A DNA stretch of 64,000 nt from Rhizobium sp. CSW-27 (GTDB lineage: Bacteria > Pseudomonadota > Alphaproteobacteria > Rhizobiales > Rhizobiaceae), in the NCBI RefSeq assembly GCF_018760785.1, contig NZ_JAHHZO010000007.1, positions 248,001 to 312,000 on the forward strand, read 5' to 3'. The position numbers and the translations under genes are program-made. Positions 16,183 through 25,481 of the stretch are shown in pieces; the stretch's first letter is position 1, and the number at the start of each line of letters is the position of its first letter. The notes beneath the pieces were generated by a model. It worked only from the letters and a program-made list of their open reading frames with translations, was not told the DNA's origin and did not search any database.

Positions 16183-17940
16183 ATGCGAGATTGGCCCGGC
16201 GTGACACCTCATCAGATGCTCATCATCGTCCTGCTCTTGGGGCTGGTTTTGATGTTTGCCATGGATCGGTTCCGCGCGGAATCGGTTGCGATCGGCGGGC
16301 TGGCCTTGGCAACGATCCTGGGGCTCGTGCCTTTGGGGCAGGTCTTTTCCGGCCTCACGTCACCTGCCGCGATCACCGTGATCGAGGTGTTGCTCATCGT
16401 GCAGGTGCTGCGACGGGCCCGCCTGTTCGGCCAGATGGGAGGATGGCTTCAGGCCCGTTTGCATCACCCCCGAAGAGCGGTGCTGGGATTGTGCGTGCTG
16501 GCCGCGCTCCTTTCGAGTGTCATGAACAATGTCGCCGCCTTCTCGCTGATGCTGCCGGTCTGTGTATCGGTGATGGCGCGCAACCGGATTCCGGCGCGCT
16601 GGATGTTTCTGCCGCTGTCCTACGCCACGCTTCTCGGCGGGGCGTGGACGTCGATCGGCACACCACCCAATCTGGTGGCCGGCGCGCTGCTGACCCAGGC
16701 CACGGGCAGGACCTATGCGTTCCTCGATTTTGCGCCGGTGGGACTGGCGGCAAGCGCCGCAGCACTCGCAGTCATGGTGTTCTGGCTGCCGCGTTCGCTG
16801 ATGACGGAAGACGACCTGCCGCAGGAGGATGAGGAGAGCACCCTTTTTCGGCACGTGATGACCGAGCTTCTGGTGTGGTCCGACAGTTCCGGGCAAACCA
16901 CGGTGGCGATGATCGAGGAAGAAATGGGCGGCCGCATCCGCAACATCGTGCGCGACGGGCGCCGAGTGTTTCCGTTGAAGCCTGAAACCCCGGTGATGCT
17001 GCAGGATCGCCTGCTGGTGGAAGCCCATCCGGCGAAGCTCGATGCGTGCCTCGCAACCGGCTCGTTTACGTATGCACTCGCGCGGCGGGGCCATCACCGG
17101 CGCCGGGCTGCGGCCGTGGTCATGCCGCACAGCGTGATGTTGGGGTCCTGCATGGCAACGCTTGATCCGGAGGTGGCGGCTGGGGTGACAATCCTGGGCG
17201 TGGAGGGAGAACCCGCCCGTTTCGAAGGTCCCTTCGAGGAACTGCCGCTGCGTGTTGGCAATCGTCTGCGGCTGGAAGGAGAAAGCCAGGCGCTCCGCGC
17301 CTTCATCGCCTATTTCGACCTTGTCGAGGTGGCGGATGAGCAGGAGGCTGCGTCATCGCCTGTCGGCGTGATTTCGATGATCGTCTTCGTGTTCGGCGTT
17401 GTTGCCGCGGCACTCGGTCTTGTGGCTGCCGAACTCGCACTGGGCGGCGTCGTGGTCGTGTTTTGCCTCGCCGGATGGCTGGACCTTCGGCTGGGGCTGC
17501 GGAATCTCAACTGGTCGATCATCATTCTGCTGGTTGCCATGCTGCCGCTGGGATCGGCGCTCGGAACGACGGGTGCGGCGGCGGGGATTGCGCATGCGCT
17601 CGTCGACTGGCTGCCGGTGCAGGGTGGCGCGGCCGCTGTCTTCCTGCTTCTGGCGCTGGCGATGCTGATCACGCCCTTCGTCAACAACACCACCACGCTG
17701 GCAATCCTTGCGCCCATCGCGCTCGAGGTTGCGCGCGCCGAAGGGCTCTCGCCGCAGATGCTGCTGATGGCCGTCACCGTCGGGGCGTCACTCGATTTCC
17801 TGACCCCCTTCGGCCACCACAACAACACGCTGGCCTATAGTCTCGGCAGCTATCGCTTCCGGGACTTTCTGAGGGCCGGCTGGCCGGTGTCGCTGGCGGC
17901 CGGGTTTGCGGCCGGAGTGGCGCTGCTTCTGTACTGGTGA
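16183..17940 (+). CDS. SLC13-family permease with central TrkA-C (RCK_C) domains
   Basis: 585 residues from the ATG at 16183; the true start is uncertain (TTG 16114 and ATG 16216 are alternatives). Hydrophobic segments at both ends flank a soluble middle (about residues 200-385) with two RCK_C-like repeats. The conserved SLC13 loops TSIGTPPNLVAGAL and TPFVNNTTTLAILAP are present. Family members import sulfate or di/tricarboxylates with sodium. Placement beside the sulfate ABC operon and a shared upstream dyad favour sulfate or a sulfur compound. Confidence 0.85.
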   Translation: MRDWPGVTPHQMLIIVLLLGLVLMFAMDRFRAESVAIGGLALATILGLVPLGQVFSGLTSPAAITVIEVLLIVQVLRRARLFGQMGGWLQARLHHPRRAVLGLCVLAALLSSVMNNVAAFSLMLPVCVSVMARNRIPARWMFLPLSYATLLGGAWTSIGTPPNLVAGALLTQATGRTYAFLDFAPVGLAASAAALAVMVFWLPRSLMTEDDLPQEDEESTLFRHVMTELLVWSDSSGQTTVAMIEEEMGGRIRNIVRDGRRVFPLKPETPVMLQDRLLVEAHPAKLDACLATGSFTYALARRGHHRRRAAAVVMPHSVMLGSCMATLDPEVAAGVTILGVEGEPARFEGPFEELPLRVGNRLRLEGESQALRAFIAYFDLVEVADEQEAASSPVGVISMIVFVFGVVAAALGLVAAELALGGVVVVFCLAGWLDLRLGLRNLNWSIIILLVAMLPLGSALGTTGAAAGIAHALVDWLPVQGGAAAVFLLLALAMLITPFVNNTTTLAILAPIALEVARAEGLSPQMLLMAVTVGASLDFLTPFGHHNNTLAYSLGSYRFRDFLRAGWPVSLAAGFAAGVALLLYW

Positions 17941-17945
17941 GCAAA

Positions 17946-17967
17946 TTTCCGGCCTCTTGGCCGGAAA
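17946..17967. terminator. Hairpin after the SLC13 permease gene
   Basis: TTTCCGGCC-TCTT-GGCCGGAAA is a perfect 9-base stem with a 4-base loop starting five bases after the stop codon. There is no clear T-run downstream, so termination is likely but not certain. Confidence 0.5.
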
Positions 17968-18095
17968 ATCCTGCTGCCGGAGGCCGGAGACCGGTTGTAT
18001 CCATTGCGCGTTTCATGCCCGCCACATCCGCTTCGTTCTGCCGCGACGGGGCGAAGGGAAACGGTTTTGCGGCGGCGCGTTGCTCCGTTGAAAAT

Positions 18096-18114
18096 GTCTA
18101 TTTTGTCGATAGAC
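18096..18114. promoter_or_regulatory. 19-bp dyad upstream of sbp (Rrf2 operator candidate)
   Basis: GTCTATTTTGTCGATAGAC, half-sites GTCTAT and ATAGAC seven bases apart, 27 bases before the sbp ATG. Same RTCTAY-N7-RTAGAY pattern as 16096-16114. It probably overlaps the promoter of the sbp-cysTWA operon. Confidence 0.65.
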
Positions 18115-18141
18115 TAAATGCACCAAACGGAGGAAGCCATC

Positions 18142-19167
18142 ATGACCCGACCCGCCCGATTGTTCACCCTGGCCGCTGCCAGCCTGCTTGCAACCCTGCT
18201 CGTTGCACCGCAGGTCATGGCGGACACGACGCTGCTCAACGTGTCCTATGACCCGACCCGCGAATTCTACAAGGATTTCAATGCCGCCTTCGCCAGGCAT
18301 TACAAGGCGGAAACCGGTGAGACCGTCACCATCCAGCAATCGCATGGCGGCTCCGGAAAGCAGGCGCGTTCCGTCATCGACGGGTTGGAGGCCGATGTCG
18401 TGACGCTGGCACTGGAAAGCGACATCGACGCGATCGCGGCAAACGGAGGAAAGATCAAGCCGGACTGGCGCGGGCGCTTGCCCAACAATTCCGCCCCCTA
18501 CACATCCACCATCGTTTTCCTGGTCCGCAAGGGCAATCCGAAGAACATTCATGACTGGGGCGATCTGGTGAAGGGTGACGTACAGATCGTTACGCCCAAC
18601 CCGAAGACTTCGGGCGGCGCGCGCTGGAACTATCTGGCGGCCTGGGCCTGGGCGAGTAAGGAATTCAAGGGCGACCAGGCGGAGATCAGGGCCTATATCG
18701 CCGATCTCTACAGACGTGCACCGGTTCTCGACAGCGGCGCCCGCGGCTCCACCGTCACATTTGCGCAGCGCCAGATCGGCGATGTTCTGCTTGCCTGGGA
18801 GAACGAGGCCTATCTGGCCGGCGAGGAATTCGGCAAGGATGCCTTCGAGATCGTCGTGCCGTCGATGTCCATTCTCGCGGAACCGCCGGTTGCCGTGGTC
18901 GATGCCAATGTCGACGCCAAGGGAACGCGCAAGGTGGCCGAGGCCTATCTGCAGTATCTTTATTCCGATGAGGGTCAGAACCTTGCCGCCAAGCACTTCT
19001 ACCGTCCGGCCAGGCGCGAGGTCGTCAAGCCCGAACTGCTGAAGGCCCTGCCGGACATCAAGCTCGTGACGATCGACGACCCGATCTTCGGCGGCTGGAA
19101 GAAGGCGCAGCCCGAACATTTCGGCGACGGCGGCATCTTTGACCAGATCTACAAGCCCGCGCGCTAG
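18142..19167 (+). CDS. sbp: Sulfate ABC transporter substrate-binding protein
   Basis: 341 residues with an N-terminal signal peptide (cleavage expected after V-M-A near residue 32). Family landmarks: [54 protein letters not shown] and LDSGARGST, closer to sulfate-binding Sbp than to thiosulfate-binding CysP. ATG 18142 has CGGAGGAAG upstream; an earlier start at 18118 is not needed. It binds sulfate in the periplasm for the CysTWA transporter that follows. Confidence 0.93.
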   Translation: MTRPARLFTLAAASLLATLLVAPQVMADTTLLNVSYDPTREFYKDFNAAFARHYKAETGETVTIQQSHGGSGKQARSVIDGLEADVVTLALESDIDAIAANGGKIKPDWRGRLPNNSAPYTSTIVFLVRKGNPKNIHDWGDLVKGDVQIVTPNPKTSGGARWNYLAAWAWASKEFKGDQAEIRAYIADLYRRAPVLDSGARGSTVTFAQRQIGDVLLAWENEAYLAGEEFGKDAFEIVVPSMSILAEPPVAVVDANVDAKGTRKVAEAYLQYLYSDEGQNLAAKHFYRPARREVVKPELLKALPDIKLVTIDDPIFGGWKKAQPEHFGDGGIFDQIYKPAR

Positions 19168-19182
19168 GGAGCCCCGCTCGGC

Positions 19183-20040
19183 ATGACATCTGCAACCGCA
19201 TTCAAGCGGTGGCGCGTGAAGGAGCCGAGCATCATCCCGGGTTTCGGGTTGACGCTCGGTTTTTCGCTCGCCTACCTCTCGCTCATCATCCTCATCCCAC
19301 TGGCGGGTCTCGTCTGGCGCGCCAGTTCCTTATCAGGCGCCGAGTTGCTGGCCATCCTCACCGACGCCCGCACGCTCGCCGCGTTGAAGGTCAGCTTCGG
19401 CACGGCGCTGATCGCCGCAGCCGTCAATGCCGTCTTCGGGGTGCTGATCTGCTGGGTCCTTGTCCGCTACGATTTCCCCGGCCGGCGCTTGATCGATGCC
19501 ATGGTGGACCTGCCCTTTGCTCTGCCGACCGCGGTTGCCGGCATCTCGCTCAGCGCACTTTACGCGCCGCAGGGCTGGATTGGCGCCTGGTTTGCGCCAT
19601 TCGGCATCCGCATCGCCTATACGCCGATCGGCATCACCATCGCCCTGATCTTCATCGGCCTGCCCTTCGTAGTGCGCACCGTGCAGCCGGTGATGGAGGA
19701 GATCGACCGCGATGTGGAGGAAGCGGCCGCGACGCTTGGTGCCAACCGCTTCCAGACCGTGTTCAAGGTCCTGCTGCCCGGCCTGGCTCCGGCCATCCTC
19801 ACTGGCTTCGCGCTGGCCTTTGCCCGCGGTGTCGGCGAATATGGCTCCGTCGTCTTCATTGCCGGCAACATTCCCTATGTCTCGGAAATCGCGCCGCTCC
19901 TTATCGTCATCCGGCTGGAGGAGTTCAACTATGCCGGCGCCACGGCGATCGCGACCATCATGCTGGCGATCTCCTTTGCCATGCTGCTCGTCATCAACCT
20001 GATCCAGGCCTGGAGCCGCGCGAGGTATGGCCATGACTGA
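19183..20040 (+). CDS. cysT: Sulfate ABC transporter permease CysT (CysU)
   Basis: 285 residues, six or so hydrophobic segments and the permease EAA loop ([21 protein letters not shown]). Lies 15 bases after sbp and overlaps cysW. Forms the membrane channel with CysW. N-terminal extension before the first membrane segment is short and basic. Confidence 0.93.
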   Translation: MTSATAFKRWRVKEPSIIPGFGLTLGFSLAYLSLIILIPLAGLVWRASSLSGAELLAILTDARTLAALKVSFGTALIAAAVNAVFGVLICWVLVRYDFPGRRLIDAMVDLPFALPTAVAGISLSALYAPQGWIGAWFAPFGIRIAYTPIGITIALIFIGLPFVVRTVQPVMEEIDRDVEEAAATLGANRFQTVFKVLLPGLAPAILTGFALAFARGVGEYGSVVFIAGNIPYVSEIAPLLIVIRLEEFNYAGATAIATIMLAISFAMLLVINLIQAWSRARYGHD

Positions 20041-20902
20041 CCGCATGTTGCGCAAGCCCCACCTGCGTAGCCCCACGGACGAGACGCTGCTGACCAAGCT
20101 GGTACTGATCGGCATCGGGGGCAGCTTTCTTGCGTTCTTCCTGTTCCTGCCGCTGATCGTCGTCTTCGTCGAGGCGTTTCGCAATGGGATCGGCCGGTAC
20201 TGGGACGCGCTGGTCGAGCCGGATGCGGCGGCGGCGATCCGCCTGACACTCACGGTCGCGGCCATTGCCGTGCCGCTCAACCTCGTCTTCGGCGTGGCGG
20301 CAGCCTGGGCGATCGCCAAGTTCGAGTTCAGGGGCAAGGCCTTTCTGATCACGCTGATCGACCTGCCCTTCTCGATCTCGCCGGTGATTTCCGGTCTCGT
20401 CTACGTTTTGCTGTTCGGTAGCCAGAGCCTGCTTGGCCCCATCCTGAAGCGCTACGGCATCGAAATCCTGTTTGCCGTGCCAGGTATCGTGCTGGCGACC
20501 GTTTTCGTAACCTTTCCCTTCGTGGCGCGTGAGCTGATTCCGCTGATGCAGGACCAGGGCACGGGCGACGAGGAGGCAGCGCTCTCGCTTGGCGCCTCCG
20601 GCTGGCAGACCTTCCGGTTCGTGACGCTTCCCAACATCAAATGGGGACTACTCTACGGCGTGCTGCTCTGCAATGCGCGCGCGATGGGCGAATTCGGAGC
20701 GGTCTCGGTGGTCTCCGGCCATATCAGGGGCCTCACCAATACCATGCCGCTGCATGTCGAGATCCTCTACAACGAATACAACATGGCGGCCGCCTTCGCG
20801 GTGGCCTCGTTGCTTGCAGCGCTGGCGCTCGTCACGCTCGCCCTCAAGACCCTTCTGGAAATCCGCTTCGACGCCGGCAATGCCGGCGGACGCCGACACT
20901 GA
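20033..20902 (+). CDS. cysW: Sulfate ABC transporter permease CysW
   Basis: 289 residues from the ATG at 20033 (an ATG at 20027 is two codons earlier; GAGG at 20022-20025 fits 20033 better). EAA loop [19 protein letters not shown] and the CysW-type end ([20 protein letters not shown]). The start overlaps the cysT stop by 8 bases, so translation is coupled. Confidence 0.93.
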   Translation: MTDRMLRKPHLRSPTDETLLTKLVLIGIGGSFLAFFLFLPLIVVFVEAFRNGIGRYWDALVEPDAAAAIRLTLTVAAIAVPLNLVFGVAAAWAIAKFEFRGKAFLITLIDLPFSISPVISGLVYVLLFGSQSLLGPILKRYGIEILFAVPGIVLATVFVTFPFVARELIPLMQDQGTGDEEAALSLGASGWQTFRFVTLPNIKWGLLYGVLLCNARAMGEFGAVSVVSGHIRGLTNTMPLHVEILYNEYNMAAAFAVASLLAALALVTLALKTLLEIRFDAGNAGGRRH

Positions 20903-20918
20903 AAGGCCTGAAAACATC

Positions 20919-21956
20919 ATGGATGTTTCCGTTTCCCATGTGACCAAGGAATTTGCCCGCTTCCCGGCGCTGAACGATGTCTCGCTCGACATCCACTCGG
21001 GCGAACTGATCGCGCTGCTGGGGCCGTCAGGCTCAGGCAAGACGACGCTCTTGCGTCTGATCGCCGGGCTCGACCAACCGACAGACGGGCAGATCCTGTT
21101 CGGCGGCGAGGATGCCTCGCACAAAAGCGTTCAGGAGCGTAATATCGGCTTCGTCTTCCAACACTACGCGCTCTTTCGCCACATGACGGTGGCGGAAAAC
21201 ATCGGCTTCGGCTTGAAGGTCAGGCCGGCTGCAGCGCGCCCCCCGAAGACCGAGATTCGCCGACGCGTCGGCGAGCTGTTGGAAATGATACAGCTCTCAG
21301 GTCTTGAAAAACGCTATCCGAACCAGTTGTCCGGCGGTCAAAGGCAGCGCGTGGCTTTGGCGCGCGCCATGGCAATCGAGCCGCGCGTGCTGCTGCTCGA
21401 CGAACCTTTCGGTGCATTGGATGCAAAAGTCCGCAAGGAATTGCGCAAATGGCTGCGCGACTTCCATGATCGAACCGGCCACACGACCGTCTTCGTCACG
21501 CATGACCAGGAGGAGGCGCTGGAACTGGCCGATCGGGTCGTCGTGATGAGCCAGGGCCGGATCGAGCAGGTCGGCTCTGCCGATGATGTTTATGACCGGC
21601 CGAGCTCCCCCTTCGTCCACCGCTTCATAGGCGAGGCGTCCGAGGTCGCGGTGCGGATGGAAGATGGCGAGGTTTGGATTGACGATCGCACCGTGGGCCT
21701 GAAGGCCGATGGAAACGGCCCGGCAAGGCTCTTCTTCCGCCCGCATGATCTGGAGTTGCTTACGGGTTGCGGCGGTTGCTTTGAAGGTGTGGTCGTGGGG
21801 AGCCGCCGCCTCGCCGGCGCCCGACGTCTGGAGGTGGAACTCGGTGGCGGCCGCCATCGCGTGGAGATCGACGTGCCCGTCGATCATCCGGCCGCCATGA
21901 AATCCGGGCTCAACTTCCGGCCACGCCACTGGCGGGTGTTTCCGGTTGCCGGTTAG
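20919..21956 (+). CDS. cysA: Sulfate/thiosulfate import ATP-binding protein CysA
   Basis: 345 residues. Walker [15 protein letters not shown], signature [16 protein letters not shown], Walker [10 protein letters not shown], then a C-terminal TOBE-like regulatory domain (from about residue 240). It powers sulfate import with CysT and CysW. Last gene of the sbp-cysTWA operon, 16 bases after cysW. Confidence 0.94.
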   Translation: MDVSVSHVTKEFARFPALNDVSLDIHSGELIALLGPSGSGKTTLLRLIAGLDQPTDGQILFGGEDASHKSVQERNIGFVFQHYALFRHMTVAENIGFGLKVRPAAARPPKTEIRRRVGELLEMIQLSGLEKRYPNQLSGGQRQRVALARAMAIEPRVLLLDEPFGALDAKVRKELRKWLRDFHDRTGHTTVFVTHDQEEALELADRVVVMSQGRIEQVGSADDVYDRPSSPFVHRFIGEASEVAVRMEDGEVWIDDRTVGLKADGNGPARLFFRPHDLELLTGCGGCFEGVVVGSRRLAGARRLEVELGGGRHRVEIDVPVDHPAAMKSGLNFRPRHWRVFPVAG

Positions 21957-22109
21957 GACTGCATTTCCCGTTCCGGGGAGGGGCTCGACGTCTGTCTTTC
22001 AACACGGTCTGCGGTGTGACATGCGGGGGTGCGAAGAAATCATCCGCAAGAATGCGCACTTCATCCGATTTCCGTTCGATTGTATCCATAATTTTAGAAA
22101 ATAAATTGA

Positions 22110-22122
22110 TTCTAAATTAGAA
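22110..22122. promoter_or_regulatory. Short inverted repeat before the 30-codon ORF
   Basis: TTCTAA-A-TTAGAA forms a 13-base dyad in an AT-rich stretch (22081-22122), just upstream of the ribosome-binding site of the small ORF at 22134. It may be an operator or part of the promoter. Not the same as the 19-base sulfur dyad, though the half-site is reminiscent of it. Confidence 0.35.
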
Positions 22123-22133
22123 GGCCTGAGGAG

Positions 22134-22226
22134 ATGGAAACGGCTCCAAACTACGAAAGAATCGGCTTCCTGGCAATCCTCGGGCTCTTCGCGATCCTGT
22201 ACCTGCTCAACAGCGGCGCTCTGTAG
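22134..22226 (+). CDS. Very small membrane protein (30 residues)
   Basis: An ATG with GAGGAG directly upstream opens a 30-codon frame: charged N-terminus (M-E-T-A-P-N-Y-E-R), then an uninterrupted hydrophobic stretch IGFLAILGLFAILYLL and a short polar end. This is the shape of a single-pass small membrane protein that modulates a larger complex. It has its own AT-rich upstream region with a dyad. No family known to me. It follows the cysA operon by 178 bases and may belong to a neighbouring, now lost, membrane system. Confidence 0.45.
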   Translation: METAPNYERIGFLAILGLFAILYLLNSGAL

Positions 22227-22388
22227 GTGTTTAGTCCCGGCATTTGATGGTTCAATATTCAGCCAAGAATGGAGAGATGTGAGCTGCTGAGATTTCCTGA
22301 TCGCAGTCGTGGCGTCAATGCAGTTTTATGGAAATATCGCTCTGCCGGGTGCATGGTTGTCTTCGCGTGTCCGACGTCAGGGCGCAGG

Positions 22389-22562
22389 TTCTTTGTGGCC
22401 GAACTGGCGCTTAAGCCAGATTCGGAAAAGAACCTCGGAGACCAATCAATTTTGCCGGGAATGCCGGTCGAAGCCTTCATCCGGACCGATGCGCGAACGC
22501 CGGCTTCTTTTCTGCTCAAGCCAATCGCTGGCTATTGGGCTTACGCCATGCGTGAAGAATGA
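22389..22562 (+). pseudogene. C-terminal fragment of an HlyD-family secretion adaptor
   Basis: About 57 codons ending at a stop read like the last part of a type I secretion periplasmic adaptor: the beta strand R-F-F-V-A-E-L-A-L, then LVPGM-like ILPGMPVEAFIRTDARTPAS and the final F-L-L-K-P-I segment. The preceding frame shows no coiled coil or membrane anchor, so only the end of the gene remains. Lies between cysA and an IS3 fragment. Confidence 0.6.
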
Positions 22563-22583
22563 TTTTCCAATGTCCGCGTGATC

Positions 22584-22787
22584 TCATGCCGGCAGGGTGT
22601 CATAGTCGTCTGCCGCCGCCGGGAGACCGTTCCCGTTCAAAAGAATGTGGAGAAGATCGTCGGCGCTGTCATAGGTGGCGAAGCGGCGGGCTTTGGCTGG
22701 ATCGGCATGCCATGCGGACTGCCGATCATCGGCATCCACGTAAGACGGTGCTGCTGCCTGTGCCTTTCCGGATGACATAGAGGGCAT
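22584..22787 (-). CDS. Doubtful small hypothetical ORF
   Basis: 67 codons on the minus strand, acidic, without a recognised domain. It lies in an area of gene debris between the HlyD and IS3 fragments. It could be the tail of a lost gene or chance. Confidence 0.22.
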   Translation of the reverse strand: MPSMSSGKAQAAAPSYVDADDRQSAWHADPAKARRFATYDSADDLLHILLNGNGLPAAADDYDTLPA

Positions 22788-22818
22788 CGCGTTGGTTTCC
22801 CGCTGAACAACGGTTGGC

Positions 22819-22992
22819 GTGAACAGGGGCAGAACACTCATCCGCAGACACAAGGGCAAGATCGAACGTTGGCACCAGACGTTGAAGAATCGCATTCTGC
22901 TGGAAAACTACTTCTTCAAGGAAGACCTCGAAACCCAGATGGCGGCCTTCGTCGAGCATTACAATTACCGGCGATACCACGAAAGTCTCGCG
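22819..22992 (+). pseudogene. IS3-family transposase (OrfB) C-terminal fragment
   Basis: About 50 codons match the end of an IS3-group OrfB integrase core: HKGKIERWHQTLKNRILLEN holds the third catalytic acid (E) of the DDE triad, followed by AAFVEHYNYRRYHESL. The D and D residues and the usual A-D-V-Y-F-G-R end are missing. A relic of an insertion sequence, not mobile by itself. Confidence 0.75.
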
Positions 22993-22995
22993 GCA

Positions 22996-23013
22996 GCCGG
23001 AAGGGCTTCCGGC
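22996..23013. repeat. Perfect short hairpin
   Basis: GCCGGAAG-GG-CTTCCGGC lies directly after the transposase fragment and fuses its frame to unrelated sequence. Could be a junction hairpin or a small repetitive element. Confidence 0.35.
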
Positions 23014-23081
23014 TAACCCGGTGGCACAGATGTTTCGGTGTGTTTCGGCGTGGCATTTGACACCACCATCGGCACCGACGG

Positions 23082-23147
23082 CTGACCCCGCCACGCCGAA
23101 GAAAAGGCAAATTGATCAGCGTGTTGACCTGTACCGACCGGGGTCAG
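23082..23147. repeat. Inverted repeat CTGACCCCG / CGGGGTCAG
   Basis: The two 9-base arms (23082-23090 and 23139-23147) face each other across 48 bases in the debris zone between the IS3 fragment and the LacI gene. They may be ends of a lost insertion element or a regulatory hairpin; no coding sequence is present here. Confidence 0.3.
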
Positions 23148-23180
23148 TCTCCCGCGCCGAAAGGGGTCAAACGTTAATGC

Positions 23181-24245
23181 TTAATCACAGTTACTGTCCT
23201 TCAGGGCATCCAAAGGACCCTCGAGAGCCGTTCTTGGCGCAACCAGTTGCGGCTCGACCAGGATGATATGCGGCCCCGTTTCTTCCGACTCCAGGAGTTC
23301 GAACCCCTTCTCTAGCATTTCGGAGATGTTCGGCCGGATCATGTAGACGGGAAAAGGCAGGAAGGAACCGAACGGATCATAGTCAAAACAGCCAACGACG
23401 ATATCCCCGAAGGCTTCACCGTCATGTTTGCCCATGAAGCGCAGGAGGCCCTCGAAGTTGATCGAGGAATTGATGAAAAAGCACCGCGGCAATCGGCCGT
23501 GGCGATCGTAAAAGCGCTCAAACGCGAGAGCGGTCATGCTTGGTGAATAGCCTGTGCTTTCCGTGTCGTTACCGGTTGCGGTGCCGAAGATCTCGGCCTT
23601 GGCCGCATGGAAACCGATGATGCGCTCCCGGCTTGCGTGGTCGTCGCGGCCGCCGAACATATAGACATCATCCGGGCTCAGCGGCCCGGTTTGCTGGGCA
23701 TGGCGAATGATCGCCGCGGTGAGAGCCCTGGCACCCTGACGATTTTCGGAGATGACCGAACTGGCCAATTTTCCCGGCAGGTCGATGTTGACGTGCGGAA
23801 TGCCCGCCCGCGCGCACACTTTATGGACGCCATCAGGATCAGTCGCACCCGCGATGAACAATGAATCGATCGAATAAGCGACGAGTGACTCCGCCACACG
23901 ACGCTCTTCTTCCGGATCGCGCCGTCCGGAGACCACCACTGGCAGAAGGCCGCGCTGGCGCGCCTGCGCTTCGAATGTCTGCGCCATGGAAGAGAAGAAG
24001 CGTGTGTCGTAGACCGGAAGAAGCAGGCCCGCCAGCCCTGAGCGCGAACTGCGCAACGCCCGCGCCTGCTGGTTGGCCGTGTATCGCAACTCTTCGGCAA
24101 GGGAGATAATTCTCCTCGCTGTTTCCTCCGAAATCCGCCGCTTGCGCCATGTGCCATTCAGCACCGCACTGACGGTGGATGCCGACGCGCCCGACTGGAT
24201 CGAGAGATCGTAAATCGTTGCTTTCTTTTGTTCGTTTTCGCTCAT
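23181..24245 (-). CDS. LacI-family transcriptional regulator
   Basis: 354 residues. The N-terminal LacI helix-turn-helix (ATIYDLSIQSGASASTVSAV, then N-G-T-W) and hinge are followed by a periplasmic-binding-protein-like sensor domain. It is divergent from the sugar ABC operon and very probably represses it through the near-palindrome at 24321-24340. The inducer is likely the imported sugar or its first metabolite. Confidence 0.9.
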   Translation of the reverse strand: MSENEQKKATIYDLSIQSGASASTVSAVLNGTWRKRRISEETARRIISLAEELRYTANQQARALRSSRSGLAGLLLPVYDTRFFSSMAQTFEAQARQRGLLPVVVSGRRDPEEERRVAESLVAYSIDSLFIAGATDPDGVHKVCARAGIPHVNIDLPGKLASSVISENRQGARALTAAIIRHAQQTGPLSPDDVYMFGGRDDHASRERIIGFHAAKAEIFGTATGNDTESTGYSPSMTALAFERFYDRHGRLPRCFFINSSINFEGLLRFMGKHDGEAFGDIVVGCFDYDPFGSFLPFPVYMIRPNISEMLEKGFELLESEETGPHIILVEPQLVAPRTALEGPLDALKDSNCD

Positions 24246-24290
24246 GCCGGAATCTCCCCGCTCCTGGCATTTTGTAGATCACTGGCCCTC

Positions 24291-24318
24291 TTGACGAAAG
24301 TCCGTTGGGTGATAATGT
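24291..24318 (+). promoter_or_regulatory. Promoter of the sugar ABC operon
   Basis: TTGACG (24291-24296) and TAATGT (24313-24318) are 16 bases apart, reading toward the binding-protein gene. The LacI-type operator starts three bases downstream, the right place for repression. Confidence 0.5.
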
Positions 24319-24320
24319 AA

Positions 24321-24361
24321 TTGCACCATCGATTGTGCAAGAGAGAAATATCGATTGTGCA
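24321..24361. promoter_or_regulatory. LacI-type operator with an extra half-site
   Basis: TTGCACCATCGATTGTGCAA (24321-24340) is a 20-base palindrome with one mismatched pair. Its right half, ATCGATTGTGCA (24328-24339), is repeated exactly at 24350-24361, 22 bases (two helical turns) away. This suggests two repressor dimers on one face of the DNA, the second on an incomplete site. Confidence 0.65.
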
Positions 24362-24483
24362 GGTGGTTCGCTAGAGGAGCGACGAGGGAGGAGCCTGTAT
24401 CGGGTTCAAAGGGTTTGTCCGGAGCAAATGCTTTTGCCGGCATTCCTTTCCGCGTCAGGGGATATTCAGAGGAGGAGAACCCC

Positions 24484-25464
24484 ATGAAGAGAATTCTTGC
24501 AGCCGCGCTCGGCGTTTCGCTGGCGCTTTTCGCATCCACCGCATCTTTCGCCGCCGAAACGAAGATCGGCGTCGTCGTCAAGATCGGTGGTATTCCGTGG
24601 TTCAACGCCATGGAGGCAGGCATCAAGGAACAGAGCGCCAAGCTTGGCGTCAATGGTTTCATGGTCGGGCCGACCAGCGCTGACCCGGCCCTTCAGGTGC
24701 GTGCCATCGAAGACCTGATTGCCCAGAAGGTCGATTTCATCGGCGTTGTGCCGAACGACGCCAAGGTGCTGGAGCCGGTCCTCAAGAAGGCGCAGGCCGC
24801 GGGCATCAAGGTCATCACCCATGAATCGCCAAATCAGGCGGGTGCGGACTGGGATTTCGAGCTGGCTTCCGCCAAGGGCTTCGGGGAGGCGCATGGCAAG
24901 CTTCTGGCAGAGAAGATGGGCGGCAAGGGTTCCTATGCCGTCTTCGTCGGTTCACTGACGGTCCCGCTGCACAATGCCTGGGCCGATGCCGCGATTGCCT
25001 ACATCAAGGCGAACTATCCCAACATGAAGCTGATCGGCGATCGGTACGGCGTTGCTGAAGATCTCGACAAGAGCCGCTCGACCGCCCTTGACCTGATGTC
25101 TGCCAACCCCGATCTCGCGGGCTTCCTCGCGTTCGGTTCGCAGGGTCCGATCGGTGCCGGTCGCGCCGTCGAGGAGCGGCGCAAGGACGGCAAGGTCTTC
25201 GTCATCGGTCCGTTCTCGCCGGGGCAGGGCGCCAAGCTGATCAAGAGTGGTGCCCTGACGGGTGGCTTCATGTGGAATCCGAAACAGGCCGGGGAAGTCT
25301 TCGTGACGCTGGCGGATCGTATTGCCAAGGGGCAGACGCCGAAGGCCGGTGATACGATCGAGGGCCTTGGCACCATCAAGCCGGAGGGCAACACGATCGT
25401 TGTCGACCAGCTTCTGAAGATCGACAAGGAAAGCATCGACAAGTTGGTGTCCATGGGTCTCTGA
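24484..25464 (+). CDS. Sugar ABC transporter substrate-binding protein
   Basis: 326 residues with a clear signal peptide (cleavage around A-S-F-A-A near residue 23) and a type I periplasmic binding fold (KIGVVVKIGG-like start, G-V-V-P-N-D-A, S-P-N-Q-A-G). ATG 24484 has GAGGAGAA upstream. The family binds pentoses, hexoses and ketohexoses. Downstream epimerase and kinase genes suggest a ketohexose such as D-psicose (allulose) or a relative. Confidence 0.9.
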   Translation: MKRILAAALGVSLALFASTASFAAETKIGVVVKIGGIPWFNAMEAGIKEQSAKLGVNGFMVGPTSADPALQVRAIEDLIAQKVDFIGVVPNDAKVLEPVLKKAQAAGIKVITHESPNQAGADWDFELASAKGFGEAHGKLLAEKMGGKGSYAVFVGSLTVPLHNAWADAAIAYIKANYPNMKLIGDRYGVAEDLDKSRSTALDLMSANPDLAGFLAFGSQGPIGAGRAVEERRKDGKVFVIGPFSPGQGAKLIKSGALTGGFMWNPKQAGEVFVTLADRIAKGQTPKAGDTIEGLGTIKPEGNTIVVDQLLKIDKESIDKLVSMGL

Positions 25465-25481
25465 TCCTCCCGGAGACCGAG

